From NCBI RefSeq assembly GCF_014284255.1, contig NZ_JACOFV010000013.1, positions 62,001 to 126,000 on the forward strand: DNA of 64,000 nucleotides. The letters are read 5' to 3'. The notes beneath the pieces are model-generated. The model saw nothing but the letters and a program-made list of their open reading frames with translations, was not told the origin of the DNA and did not search any database. Shown here piece after piece: positions 1-8,725 of the stretch (its first letter is position 1; every line of letters begins with the position of its first letter). A program made the translations under genes and the position numbers. The stretch is from Cognatundibacterium jejuense (GTDB taxonomy: Bacteria > Pseudomonadota > Gammaproteobacteria > Burkholderiales > Burkholderiaceae_D).

Positions 1-491
1 AAAACCCGTGGGTTATCGCCTAACTTGCGAGCGACCAACGTGGAGTCTTCTAAGTGGGCAACGCGCAGTGCCACATCGATATGCTCTGCAATCAAGTCAA
101 CCATGTGATCGTCGACCGTCAGCGCGATTTCTATCTTCGGATGGAGTGCAGTGAATTCGACCAGCAAAGGCACCAGATAGCGTTGCCCAAGTGGTCTGGG
201 GCAAGTAACACGTAAGCGCCCCTGCACCTCGCTTTGGTGTTGTTCAGTAAGTTGCTCAATATTTGATACTGCTCGATCAATTGAGCGCGCTTCTGCAAAG
301 ACCAGCTCACCAATTTCAGTTAGTGTCAGACGCCGGGTAGAACGCTGGATAAGGCGGGCACCAAGCTCATCCTCCAGCTTGGCAAGTTGACGAGATAAGA
401 CCGATTTATCCATTCCCAAAGTGGTAGCAGCTTTGCTGATACTGCCAGCATTGACGATCGCACTGAACATCGCCAGGCGCAGCGTATTCAT
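1..491 (-). CDS. LysR-family transcriptional regulator, N-terminal part (runs off left edge)
   Basis: Read on the minus strand from the ATG at 491, the first 163 codons are open to the window edge. The product starts MNTLRLAMFSAIVNAGSISK and continues with a winged helix-turn-helix typical of LysR regulators (KAATTLGMDKSVLSRQLAKL, then TRRLTLTEIGE). The start of the effector-binding domain follows (GRLRVTCPRPLGQRYLVPLL, and later DVALRV). LysR proteins of this subgroup usually control an adjacent divergent gene, and here an NADPH:quinone oxidoreductase-like gene starts 264 bp away on the other strand. The C-terminal half lies outside the window. The family assignment is firm; the target and effector are inferred. 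Confidence 0.93.
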   Translation of the reverse strand, partial: MNTLRLAMFSAIVNAGSISKAATTLGMDKSVLSRQLAKLEDELGARLIQRSTRRLTLTEIGELVFAEARSIDRAVSNIEQLTEQHQSEVQGRLRVTCPRPLGQRYLVPLLVEFTALHPKIEIALTVDDHMVDLIAEHIDVALRVAHLEDSTLVARKLGDNPRV

Positions 492-562
492 GGGTAACTC
501 CTTGTTTATTTATGCTTATAGAGCAACAGTATTATGCATAATTACTGACTATTCAAGCACTA

Positions 563-575
563 ATAGTGACTCTAT
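563..575. promoter_or_regulatory. small inverted repeat in the LysR/oxidoreductase divergent gap
   Basis: ATAG-N5-CTAT is a short dyad in the divergent intergenic region, 72 bp from the LysR start. LysR sites are usually short dyads with a T-N11-A core, so this is a weak candidate operator only. Nothing else in 492-755 stood out apart from the AGGAG ribosome site at 744-748. Confidence 0.2.
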
Positions 576-755
576 ACTTTGCTTCATCACGTCGCGACTA
601 AGAGGGAAACTGTCATGAGTAGGCTTTAAAGCATCCTTATTCAGCAGCAAGCCCAATGCACTGCGCGATAACTGATAACGCAACACAACATAAAATTTCG
701 ATCACTTAGCCTTGGTCCTTTTGATCACGGCATTTAATTTACCAGGAGTTCAAAA

Positions 756-1682
756 ATGAAAGCAGCCATCGTTAAAGCATACGGATCTGAGTTGGAAATC
801 ACAGATATTGCACAACCGGTTTTACTAGATGATAGTCTGATGATAGAAGTACACGCTACCAGCGTGAATCCGGTCGATAATCTGATACGCGCCGGTTATT
901 TGCAGAGTATGCTCCCTTTGCCTTTACCGTATGTCGTTGGCAATGATGTGTCGGGCATTGTGACCGCCGTCGGTAAAGACGTCACAACCTTTAAAGTAGG
1001 TGACGCTGTATTCGCCAGACCGCAAAGCATGCAGTCAGGTACGTTTGCCGAATACGTGGTAATCAAAGCCGTTGACGTAGCCCACAAACCTGCCAACCTG
1101 AGCCATGAGCAAGCCGCTTCTTTACCGTTGGTTGCACTGACCGCATGGCAAGCCTTGGTTACTAAGGCAAATCTGCAAGGTGGGCAAAAAGTCTTGATAC
1201 ATGCGGGTTCAGGCGGTGTAGGTTCGATTGCGATTCAGTTGGCTAAACATTTGGGAGCCACTGTCGCTGCTACCACCAGCACTGATAACCTGGCCTTGGT
1301 ACGCGAATTGGGTGCTGATATCGTGATCGATTACAAGCACGAAAAATTTGAAGATATCGTGCATGACTATGACGTGGTGTTTGACACTCTTGGTGGTAAC
1401 ACACGCGAAAAATCGTATGCAGTATTGAAAAAAGGTGGAACGCTAATCTCTATCATCGCACCTCCCGATACCAGCGGCATTGCTGAACAATTCGGTGTGA
1501 AGTCGGAAGTCTTCTTTATGTGGGCCAGCGGTGAACAGTTGGCACAGATTGGCAAATTGGCAGAGCAAGCGGTGATCAAACCATTGATTGATAAAACATT
1601 CCCACTGTCTCAGGCGCAAGAGGCATTGAATTACAGCCAATCTGGTCGTGCCAAGGGCAAAATTGTGGTGACGATCAAGTAA
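756..1682 (+). CDS. NADP-dependent zinc-free alcohol dehydrogenase / quinone oxidoreductase
   Basis: A 308-residue medium-chain dehydrogenase of the zeta-crystallin type. The N-terminal GroES-like domain contains the VNPVDNLIRAG segment. The Rossmann nucleotide site AGSGGVG is at residues 150-156. Neither a catalytic zinc site nor a structural zinc Cys cluster is visible, which is normal for quinone oxidoreductases and related enone reductases. The ATG is preceded by AGGAG at 744-748 with good spacing. The divergent LysR gene makes it a likely inducible detoxification enzyme reducing quinones or enones with NADPH. The family is clear; the substrate is not. A hairpin terminator follows. Confidence 0.9.
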   Translation: MKAAIVKAYGSELEITDIAQPVLLDDSLMIEVHATSVNPVDNLIRAGYLQSMLPLPLPYVVGNDVSGIVTAVGKDVTTFKVGDAVFARPQSMQSGTFAEYVVIKAVDVAHKPANLSHEQAASLPLVALTAWQALVTKANLQGGQKVLIHAGSGGVGSIAIQLAKHLGATVAATTSTDNLALVRELGADIVIDYKHEKFEDIVHDYDVVFDTLGGNTREKSYAVLKKGGTLISIIAPPDTSGIAEQFGVKSEVFFMWASGEQLAQIGKLAEQAVIKPLIDKTFPLSQAQEALNYSQSGRAKGKIVVTIK

Positions 1683-1724
1683 TTGCAATAGGCGTTAGGT
1701 GTTTGAATTTACTAATTTTTGTGC

Positions 1725-1759
1725 GAGCCTTGGTCGGACAGACTGAGGCTCTTTTGTTT
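1725..1759 (+). terminator. intrinsic terminator after the oxidoreductase gene
   Basis: GAGCCT at 1725-1730 pairs with AGGCTC at 1746-1751, partly extended inward, and a T-rich run follows. It lies 43 bp after the stop at 1682. Confidence 0.75.
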
Positions 1760-1859
1760 CCTATGGGCTTTATTTTTACGTTATGATTCAGGATGTTATT
1801 GCATAAAAAGCATGAATAAAGCATGAATGCAAACTTGCATTTTACCGGAAGAATAGATA

Positions 1860-2672
1860 GTGAACACTTTACGTCAACTATGCCAGATTGGGCTTTTTCT
1901 TGTCTGTAACACCTGTCTTCTGGCAACTGCCTCGGAGGTGATTTCAGCGCCACCTGAATCGAGTATTCCCAGCGGTATCAGTGGCGATGCCATTCGCATG
2001 GGTAAAAAAATCCTGACTGAAACGAATTTGGTCTTGCCCCGCAACGTTGACAATGGTCTCAATTGTGCGAATTGCCATCTCAAAGCCGGAACAGTGGCGG
2101 GAGCTGCACCTTGGCTTGGTATCTGGGGTGTGTTTCCCGAGTACAGGGCGCGCAGCGGCAAACTCATTTCTTTGCAGGAGCGGATTAACGATTGTTTCGA
2201 ACGTTCGATGAATGGGAAGCCATTAGATTTTGCTTCTCCGGAAATGAATAATATTCTCGCTTATATGCGTTGGCTTTCAACAGGTGTCCCAACTGGTACC
2301 AGCATTGCCGGTCGGGGTTTTATATCGATCAATCAGAAATTGAAACCAGACAGTGAGAGCGGGGCGAGTATCTATGAGGAAAAATGCGCGAGTTGTCATG
2401 GTAAAAAAGGGGAGGGTAGTAAAACGGAAAAGACCTATACTTTTCCGCCGCTCTGGGGGCCTGATTCATTCAACGATGGTGCTGGTATGGCAAGGACATA
2501 TACCGCCGCTGCATTTGTCAAACATAATATGCCGCTGGGGCAAGGTGAAACGCTGACTGATCAGGAAGCGATTGACGTTGCCGAGTACTTCACGCACCAG
2601 ATACGTCCGGTTTATTCCAAAAAATCCTTGGACTGGCCAAACGGTGATAAACCCAAAGATGCAAGATATTAA
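1860..2672 (+). CDS. tsdA: dihaem c-type cytochrome, TsdA-like thiosulfate dehydrogenase
   Basis: A 270-residue secreted dihaem cytochrome c. It starts at GTG 1860 behind a GGAAGA ribosome site and has a signal peptide of about 24 residues (hydrophobic stretch IGLFLVCNTCLLATA). Haem sites are CANCH at 69-73 and CASCH at 176-180. The RINDCFERSMNG block at 108-119 carries Cys112, which matches the unusual axial Cys ligand known in Allochromatium TsdA. Lys232 and Met235 near the second haem (FVKHNMP) fit its alternate distal ligands. TsdA oxidises thiosulfate to tetrathionate in the periplasm, or runs the reverse reaction. No partner cytochrome (tsdB) or other sulfur gene is adjacent. The alternative is a general dihaem cytochrome of the same fold. 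Confidence 0.75.
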   Translation: MNTLRQLCQIGLFLVCNTCLLATASEVISAPPESSIPSGISGDAIRMGKKILTETNLVLPRNVDNGLNCANCHLKAGTVAGAAPWLGIWGVFPEYRARSGKLISLQERINDCFERSMNGKPLDFASPEMNNILAYMRWLSTGVPTGTSIAGRGFISINQKLKPDSESGASIYEEKCASCHGKKGEGSKTEKTYTFPPLWGPDSFNDGAGMARTYTAAAFVKHNMPLGQGETLTDQEAIDVAEYFTHQIRPVYSKKSLDWPNGDKPKDARY

Positions 2673-2745
2673 TCATGCTCATCATACAAATTTGATACTT
2701 CGTCGTTTTTATCTAGCGCAAAAATTTAGAAATAAGAAAGTAATT

Positions 2746-3243
2746 ATGAAAATCCGTATCGATGATTTGCACGGTGATGAAATTCGCGCCTTGCTGGAAG
2801 AACATTTACAAGACATGTATGCCAATAGCCCGGCTGAAAGCGTACATGCGCTTGACCTCGAAGCTTTACGAGATCCACGCATTACCTTTTGGACTATCTG
2901 GGATGAAAATCAGCTGGCAGGATGTATTGCGCTCAAGCAGCTTGATACGCTGCATGCCGAAATCAAATCCATGCGCACGCCACGCAATTTGCGCCGGCGT
3001 GGTGCTGCCAGACAATTACTGCAGCATCTAATCGACGAAGCGCGTCAAAGAAATTATTCCAGACTCAGTCTTGAAACAGGTTCTATCAAATTCTTCGAAC
3101 CTGCGCGTGACTTGTACCGGAGTTTTGGCTTTGAATACTGTGAGCCATTTGCAGATTATGCTGAAGACCCAAACAGCGTGTTTATGTCGAAAGTGATTGT
3201 TTCGATTGTTCCGATTATTCCAATTTCTTCAACTTCTCTTTAA
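2746..3243 (+). CDS. GNAT-family N-acetyltransferase
   Basis: A 165-residue GNAT protein. I chose ATG 2746 (MKIRIDDLHGDEI) rather than upstream in-frame starts that overlap the preceding cytochrome gene; AAGAAAG lies just upstream. The acetyl-CoA motif A is visible as EIKSMRTPRNLRRRGAAR, with the R-x-x-G-A pyrophosphate loop, and motif B follows in the YRSFGFEYCEPFADY block. The sequence resembles putative small-molecule acetyltransferases of the YncA/PhnO-like kind. The substrate is unknown. The hydrophobic tail IVSIVPIIPISSTSL is slightly unusual. Confidence 0.85.
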   Translation: MKIRIDDLHGDEIRALLEEHLQDMYANSPAESVHALDLEALRDPRITFWTIWDENQLAGCIALKQLDTLHAEIKSMRTPRNLRRRGAARQLLQHLIDEARQRNYSRLSLETGSIKFFEPARDLYRSFGFEYCEPFADYAEDPNSVFMSKVIVSIVPIIPISSTSL

Positions 3244-3293
3244 TGTGCAGGCCTTTTTGTGAAGTTTAAAATGACAAAACGTAATACATTTTG

Positions 3294-4862
3294 TCACAGC
3301 GCTTTGATTAAGGCCTCAAATTGTGTATGCAGCGATTTGTCATGAGGTGTTACGGGTGGGATAGGTGTGGTGATACCCAGTAATTCGTAGACCGCCATTT
3401 GTGCTGCGCGTACTGAAAATTCCACCGTAAAAACGGTGTCTAGCGGAATCTCAACAAACTGGCTGATGAAGGCGAAATTTTTAGTCCCGGGTGGAATCGG
3501 CAGCGGCCGGTCACCTTGGGCGCGTGGCATAAACATACTCGTGATGTAGGGCATGCGACATGGAATACAGTTTGCCGTGAGCACCGTATCAAAGTCAAAG
3601 CGTAAATGCCCGCAAAGCTCCTGAAGTATTTCTTCACCTGTACAGTCAGCCATTGCCTTGGGAATGAAATTGCCGATACGGTCTGGAAATAATCCATAGC
3701 CCCAAAATACGAACACGTCTGAAGGTTGGTTGGCAAAATGCGGTTGGTGTGCCAGCACAATAGACATAAGCCAGTTCGAATCTTTAAATGTAACTAATCC
3801 CCCTGTACCTGCCTCATTCCCACTAAAGTTGTGCATCTGGTCAAAGAAAGCTGAGTCCTTTAAAGTGACCGTAAATGATGCCCAATCTGATTGTGCGACG
3901 CAGCTATTGAAGGCTTTTGGATTGCCCAACATGGGTCTTCCTTCGGCGATTTTTTCCCATAAAGACCAACTGCCGCTTTGTGTTTTCTTTAATTTGGCAG
4001 GTGCAGCAGTCATCGAGCCTAAGCTTGAGGCGTCTGTCATAGAGCCATTTTGTAGAAACGTGAGGTCGCCATCTTCTAATTGCAAGGTCTCGGTCTGACC
4101 CTTCAGTAAGTAACGCAGACCGAGAACTTCGATGTTATCGCCATCGTTCTTGAATTCCAGATCCGTTACCAGGCAGTTAGAAATCATATGCACACCTTGT
4201 GCTTCCAGCCACCGTTGCAAAGGTACGACCAGAGAATCATATTGGTTCAATACAGTGCGCTTTACACCCGCCAGCGTTTCGATGCGTACAAACTCCATCA
4301 GGAAACGATGCAGGTAGCGTCTGAATTCGACCGCGCTATGCCAGGGCTGAAAGGCAAAAGTCGTTACCCACATATACCAAAATTCAGTTTCAAAAAATTC
4401 TGGCGATAGGTGATCGGTAATTCGGCTGTTGCCTAATGCCTCTTCGTCAGCACTCGCTAGTTTGAGCAGCTCAACACGATCATGGATTGAGAAACCCATC
4501 GATTTAACCGGTACTTTGGCGCGGCGGCTGTCGACCAGACGTGCCATCGCGTTGGAATGATGTTTTTCGTTAAATTCTGCGGTTTCTTCAAAAATGCTTT
4601 TACCTGAGAGTGTCAGTGATGGGATAGATTTGAAAAGATTCCAGGTGCATTCGTAGTTATCCGTGGTCAACATACGTCCGCCACGCATAGAATAGCCTTT
4701 GACCGCGTCGCCGCAGCCATCCAGACTGCCACCCATGACCGAAGCCGCATCAAAGATGGAAATCTGATTGCCTGCCATCCCGCCGTCGCGAATCAAAAAT
4801 GCAGCACCAGCCAGTGAGCCGATTCCGCCGCCAACGAAATAAGCTTTACGTGTTGAAGTCAT
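3294..4862 (-). CDS. ohyA: oleate hydratase (FAD-binding fatty-acid hydratase)
   Basis: A 522-residue protein of the oleate hydratase / myosin-cross-reactive-antigen family. It adds water to the cis-9 double bond of unsaturated fatty acids such as oleate and needs FAD structurally. The dinucleotide motif VGGGIGSLAGA is at residues 10-20, and further family blocks include NYECTWNLF (69-77). In several characterised hydratases a Glu sits in a GGREM segment; here the segment is RGGRML at 60-65, with Met64 instead. That resembles the monomeric Rhodococcus-type enzymes that lack the Glu. The gene stands alone, with divergent DNA upstream. Family certain; exact activity and regiospecificity inferred. 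Confidence 0.9.
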   Translation of the reverse strand: MTSTRKAYFVGGGIGSLAGAAFLIRDGGMAGNQISIFDAASVMGGSLDGCGDAVKGYSMRGGRMLTTDNYECTWNLFKSIPSLTLSGKSIFEETAEFNEKHHSNAMARLVDSRRAKVPVKSMGFSIHDRVELLKLASADEEALGNSRITDHLSPEFFETEFWYMWVTTFAFQPWHSAVEFRRYLHRFLMEFVRIETLAGVKRTVLNQYDSLVVPLQRWLEAQGVHMISNCLVTDLEFKNDGDNIEVLGLRYLLKGQTETLQLEDGDLTFLQNGSMTDASSLGSMTAAPAKLKKTQSGSWSLWEKIAEGRPMLGNPKAFNSCVAQSDWASFTVTLKDSAFFDQMHNFSGNEAGTGGLVTFKDSNWLMSIVLAHQPHFANQPSDVFVFWGYGLFPDRIGNFIPKAMADCTGEEILQELCGHLRFDFDTVLTANCIPCRMPYITSMFMPRAQGDRPLPIPPGTKNFAFISQFVEIPLDTVFTVEFSVRAAQMAVYELLGITTPIPPVTPHDKSLHTQFEALIKAL

Positions 4863-5206
4863 GATAAATACTTTCTGTTGCAGTGGACTAAGTGACTGAC
4901 GTTATTTCATACGATCGCAAAGATCAGTACGCTGGCAAACATAAGGCGGCGTGTAACTGCCGATATTAAACGAGCTAACGCTGGCACATTGTTTTGAGCC
5001 GTGGAATGTGCTTATAGTGGCGGGAGGAATTTTTTTTGGGGTACAGAGGAAGTGAACATATACACGCAACTTAAAGCCATTTTTTTCGATGCCGTTTGTT
5101 GTTCACCGCACTGACATCAATAATCTATTTTCGATATTCTTTTTAACGTGATTATTAAAAATTTAAATGCTCTCAGTTCCAGAGAGAGCTGGAAGGTATT
5201 ATCTTC
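4863..5206. other. intergenic gap between oleate hydratase and receiver gene
   Basis: A 344-bp divergent gap that must hold both promoters. I see no gene. A small dyad GCTCTC-N9-GAGAGC lies near 5169-5189, directly before the GGAAGG ribosome site (5191-5196) of the receiver gene. A sigma-54-like TGGCAC at about 4983 lacks the GC of the -12 element. Confidence 0.5.
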
Positions 5207-5656
5207 ATGGATACAGAACTTCATTTTCTGGTGGTCAGCGATGAGCCAAATCTGAGGTCTTTGATTGTTAGCCTTTTAAAAGAAATCGGCTTTGTCAGAG
5301 TATCGGAAGCGGAAAACGGTGAAATGGCATTACGGACGTTAAATACCACTAAGTATATTGGCGCACCTATCGAATTCATTATCACCGATTTTGTCATGCC
5401 ACTTATGGATGGCTTGAATTTGATTCGTTCACTGCGTGGTGACCCAGAGTTAAATCATTTACCGATCTTGATGTGCAGCTCTCATGCAAGCAAAAAGAAT
5501 ATTCTTGATGCGGCAAATGCTGGAGCAGACGACTATATCGTCCGGCCTATAAATGCATTGAGCCTTTTAAAAAAGTTGGAAAAGATGCTTGCAAAGCTGC
5601 ATATCGTAACCATCGATTTTCCACGTGTTTGGCCACAGAACCGAATGAGAACGTAG
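5207..5656 (+). CDS. single-domain CheY-like response regulator, atypical
   Basis: A 149-residue protein that is almost entirely one receiver domain. The phosphoacceptor Asp61 is present in TDFVMPLMDG. Two conserved positions differ from CheY: the first of the paired acidic residues is Ser11 (VVSDEPNLR, keeping Asp12), and the conserved Lys is replaced by Arg in DDYIVRPIN. The protein still resembles CheY/Rcp-like single-domain regulators that bind a partner rather than DNA. No kinase, chemotaxis or output gene is adjacent. The start is supported by GGAAGG at 5191-5196. Whether it is phosphorylated normally is uncertain. Confidence 0.88.
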   Translation: MDTELHFLVVSDEPNLRSLIVSLLKEIGFVRVSEAENGEMALRTLNTTKYIGAPIEFIITDFVMPLMDGLNLIRSLRGDPELNHLPILMCSSHASKKNILDAANAGADDYIVRPINALSLLKKLEKMLAKLHIVTIDFPRVWPQNRMRT

Positions 5657-5666
5657 ATTACCTAAA

Positions 5667-6353
5667 TCAGGTTTCACTCCACTGACGCAGCAGATTATGG
5701 TAACAGCCTACCAAACTGCGGCGCGCGGTTTCGTCAGCCTGGGTGCGATTGAGCGTTTGAATCGACGTATCCATATCAAATAATAAGCTGCGTTGACCAT
5801 CATCTTTGACCAGACTCTGCACCCACAAAAAGCACGCTAAGCGGATGCCGCGAGTGACCGTCGTTACCTGATGTAAGCTGGTGGAGGGATACACTACCAT
5901 GTCTCCCGCAGCCAGTTTTACGCTGTGTGTACCATAGGTGTCGGCAATCTGTAACTCACCACCCTCGTATTCATCAGGTTCTGCCAGAAACAGCGTGCCA
6001 GAGACGTCAGTGCGCAGCTTACTTCCATTATGAGGATGTAAGCGTACGCTACCATCGACGTGCAATCCAAATCCCATGCCTTCACCGTAGCGGTTAAACA
6101 TCGGTGGATAAACGACATTCGGCAACGCTGCACTGATGAACAGCGGGTTACGTTCCAATGCGGATAGCACAATGTGCTGGCATTGGTGCGCCACTTCGGA
6201 ACGTTCGTCGATTTGTTGATTCAACTTTACTGGCGCACCTTGATAGCCAGCCGTGATGCGGCCATCCACCCACGCGTCGCCCGCCTGTAGCAGCATCGTG
6301 CGTACGGTATTTAACGTGTTGGTATCTAATACGCCGGGAATATGAATCAACAT
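5667..6353 (-). CDS. piuC: PKHD-type Fe(II)/2-oxoglutarate dioxygenase, PiuC/YbiX family
   Basis: A 228-residue Fe(II)- and 2-oxoglutarate-dependent hydroxylase. The metal triad His98, Asp100 (GLHVDGSVR) and His161 (STSLHQV) is visible, and Arg171 fits the 2-oxoglutarate anchor. Members of this family sit beside TonB-dependent catecholate or siderophore receptors and are iron-regulated, exactly as here, where the receptor gene lies 43 bp upstream on the same strand. The ATG is preceded by AAAGG. It is probably cotranscribed with the receptor and controlled by Fur. The modified substrate is unknown in this family. Confidence 0.92.
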   Translation of the reverse strand: MLIHIPGVLDTNTLNTVRTMLLQAGDAWVDGRITAGYQGAPVKLNQQIDERSEVAHQCQHIVLSALERNPLFISAALPNVVYPPMFNRYGEGMGFGLHVDGSVRLHPHNGSKLRTDVSGTLFLAEPDEYEGGELQIADTYGTHSVKLAAGDMVVYPSTSLHQVTTVTRGIRLACFLWVQSLVKDDGQRSLLFDMDTSIQTLNRTQADETARRSLVGCYHNLLRQWSET

Positions 6354-6396
6354 GGTCGACCTTTAATGAATGCAGAAAACGATGAACAATGTGTGA

Positions 6397-8625
6397 TCAG
6401 AAACGATACGCCACCGACAGCATCGCGCTACGACCAGTGCCTGGCACTGAGCGACCGCCGTCGGATGGAATTAAAGCATCGTAGTACATCTTATCGCTCA
6501 GATTAAACACGTTCAGACGAACGTCGTAATTTTTTTGCTTATACGCCATGGTTGCGTCCCAGCGCGTGTAACCTGCGACACTGACGACATTCGCCCCACT
6601 TGCATATCGCTGTGACATGTACACTGGACCACCACCGATTTCCCAACGTGGAGCGAATTCATACGTCGTCCATGCAGTGAGCGTATTGCGTGGTGTGTTG
6701 GCAGGGATTTTGCCCAGCGTACCATCTGCTGCTGATGCCGCTACTACTTTTGCATCGAGATAGGTGTAATTCATGGCGAGTTGTAAACCTTTGCTCAGCA
6801 AACCACTAGCACCAACTCTAAAGCCATTGACACGCACTGTGCCATCCATGCTGTACACGCCAGCACTGATCTGGCTACGGGCGTTTTCTTTTTGAATTTG
6901 GAAAACGGCTGAATTTAATGCCAGATTTCCGTTCAATAAATCCCATTTACCTCCCAACTCATAAGAACGATTTTTTTCTGGCGCAAGATTGGTTTGGCCT
7001 ACTGTACCGGTCAATTGTTCCAGAGATGGATTGAACGAAGTACCGTAGGATGCATAGTAAGATTGCTGCGCGTCAGGTTGCCAGATGCTACCCAGTCGGA
7101 CGCTGGTAAATCCTATGGTTTGGTCAGCCGACGGCAACGTTGTGCTTCCTGCGGTATTGCTGGAATTGATGGAATTAGTAATGCTGGCGCTGAATCTGTC
7201 GTAGCGTAATCCCCCGACCAATTTCACGTATGGATTAAGTTCCAGCGTGTCGTTGATATAAGTGGCTACTGTGTTAGATGAACCTCCGGCGCGATTGCCT
7301 GCTTTGCTGGCAACGTTAGTTGGTGAGTTGCCAGCATTGGGATTGATCAACGGTACACAAGCAACAAAGCCGCTGGTCGCCGTTGCCGTCGTGAGAGGGA
7401 CGCCGTTGCAGGAGCCATTTCTATAAAAATTCTGATTATCGTAACCATCGTGACCAAGCTCCAGACCCGCTAACAGGTTGTGTTTGTAGCCGCCACTCAT
7501 GACCGTTGTCGATATTTCAGTCTGATTGAAAATCGAATAGTCGCGGATGTTGCGGTCATGGCTTTGTAAACGTTCGTATAGGCTCGACAAGGGCAAATTG
7601 CTCATCGCAGAAACAGGCAGCGGTGTAAAACCTTTTGGTCCTACCGTACCTATTGTATTTGGCGCTGTCTCGACAGCTTTTGTGCTGACGTAATTGAATT
7701 GCGTCTGGTTGCGCAGCGTTGTTTGTGGGCTAAGCTTATGCACGATAGTGCTGTTTAATGCCGCGATATCGGAGTCAGTATGATCGTCGTTGTAACCATA
7801 GGCGGTATTGCGATCTACTGGCGCTGGGCGTCCGTTGAGTGGGCCTACTCCATAGTCAGGCATGTCGTGGTTATGTTGTAGCAGGGCAGATAAGGTGATT
7901 TCTGTTGGTGTACCTATGCCTAATCTTACCGACGGAGCGAGACCAAAATCTTGCAGTTTGGTTTGATCGCGAGTCGTGGCACTGCCGTCTTGCGCCATCG
8001 CCAGAACACGGACAGCAGATGTATCAGACGTCACTTTGTTGAAGTCAACTGTGGAACGTACCAGACCATTGCTGGTGACGGATCCTGTCAATTCAGTTTG
8101 GTTCTTGAGGAAAGGCTTTTTGGTCACTTGGTTGATCGCGCCACCAGTTGAACCGCGACCGAACAACATCGATGAAGGCCCCATCAATACTTCAATCGAA
8201 TCCAGCGCAAAGGTATCACGGTAGTATTGCCCACGATCGCGGAAACCATCCAGATACACGTCGGTTCTTGCAGAGAAGCCATTCAGATTAACGTTATTAC
8301 CGATTTGTCCGCCTTCTGCACCACCCAAGGTAATGCCCGAAACATTGCGCAAGGCTTCCGCCATTGAATTGGCACCTTGCGATTGCATGAGTGCTTTGTT
8401 TACGACCGTGACTGATTGCGGCACATCGCGCAGGTCGGCAGGCAATTTGCTTAAAGAAACAGCACCGGGTGCAAAATCATTCTGACTGGCCTGTACGTTG
8501 ATTTCTGGCAAGCTGCTTTTATTTTGCTGTGTAGCTGGTGCGCTGGACGTTGCCTGGGCGAATGTGGTGACTGGTTGTGCGAACAAAGTAATCAATGCGG
8601 CGGCAATAGGAGTGCGACGATCCAT
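6397..8625 (-). CDS. TonB-dependent siderophore receptor (Fiu-like)
   Basis: A 742-residue outer-membrane receptor with signal peptide (cleavage probably after TTFA, about residue 23). The plug domain follows, with VPQSVTVVNKALMQSQGANS, the RNVSGIT segment and YLDGFRDRGQYYRDTF. A 22-strand barrel ends in the C-terminal signature SVAYRF with terminal Phe. Length and the RDR/YRDTF features match monocatecholate receptors of the Fiu/PiuA type, which pair with PiuC-like dioxygenases such as the gene downstream. It imports ferric siderophore through TonB-ExbBD. A Fur-box-like element lies about 70-100 bp upstream. The ligand is inferred only. Confidence 0.93.
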   Translation of the reverse strand: MDRRTPIAAALITLFAQPVTTFAQATSSAPATQQNKSSLPEINVQASQNDFAPGAVSLSKLPADLRDVPQSVTVVNKALMQSQGANSMAEALRNVSGITLGGAEGGQIGNNVNLNGFSARTDVYLDGFRDRGQYYRDTFALDSIEVLMGPSSMLFGRGSTGGAINQVTKKPFLKNQTELTGSVTSNGLVRSTVDFNKVTSDTSAVRVLAMAQDGSATTRDQTKLQDFGLAPSVRLGIGTPTEITLSALLQHNHDMPDYGVGPLNGRPAPVDRNTAYGYNDDHTDSDIAALNSTIVHKLSPQTTLRNQTQFNYVSTKAVETAPNTIGTVGPKGFTPLPVSAMSNLPLSSLYERLQSHDRNIRDYSIFNQTEISTTVMSGGYKHNLLAGLELGHDGYDNQNFYRNGSCNGVPLTTATATSGFVACVPLINPNAGNSPTNVASKAGNRAGGSSNTVATYINDTLELNPYVKLVGGLRYDRFSASITNSINSSNTAGSTTLPSADQTIGFTSVRLGSIWQPDAQQSYYASYGTSFNPSLEQLTGTVGQTNLAPEKNRSYELGGKWDLLNGNLALNSAVFQIQKENARSQISAGVYSMDGTVRVNGFRVGASGLLSKGLQLAMNYTYLDAKVVAASAADGTLGKIPANTPRNTLTAWTTYEFAPRWEIGGGPVYMSQRYASGANVVSVAGYTRWDATMAYKQKNYDVRLNVFNLSDKMYYDALIPSDGGRSVPGTGRSAMLSVAYRF

Positions 8626-8694
8626 GGTTTCTTTCTATGTGAGTTCAACGGAGAGGAAAGTTGGCGGCTGGCTACTTTAAGTTACAATTTTAAT

Positions 8695-8725
8695 GCAAAT
8701 GAGAATTGTTATCAATTGTATTTGC
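8695..8725 (-). promoter_or_regulatory. Fur box upstream of the siderophore receptor
   Basis: The core GAGAATTGTTATCAATTG at 8701-8718 resembles the Fur consensus of GATAAT-type hexamers. It is framed by a 6-bp inverted repeat, GCAAAT at 8695-8700 and ATTTGC at 8720-8725. Position and gene context fit iron repression. Confidence 0.7.

Noticed and set aside
4980-5000. Sigma-54 promoter near TGGCAC
   Set aside because: The -24 half is good but the -12 GC is missing at the required distance.
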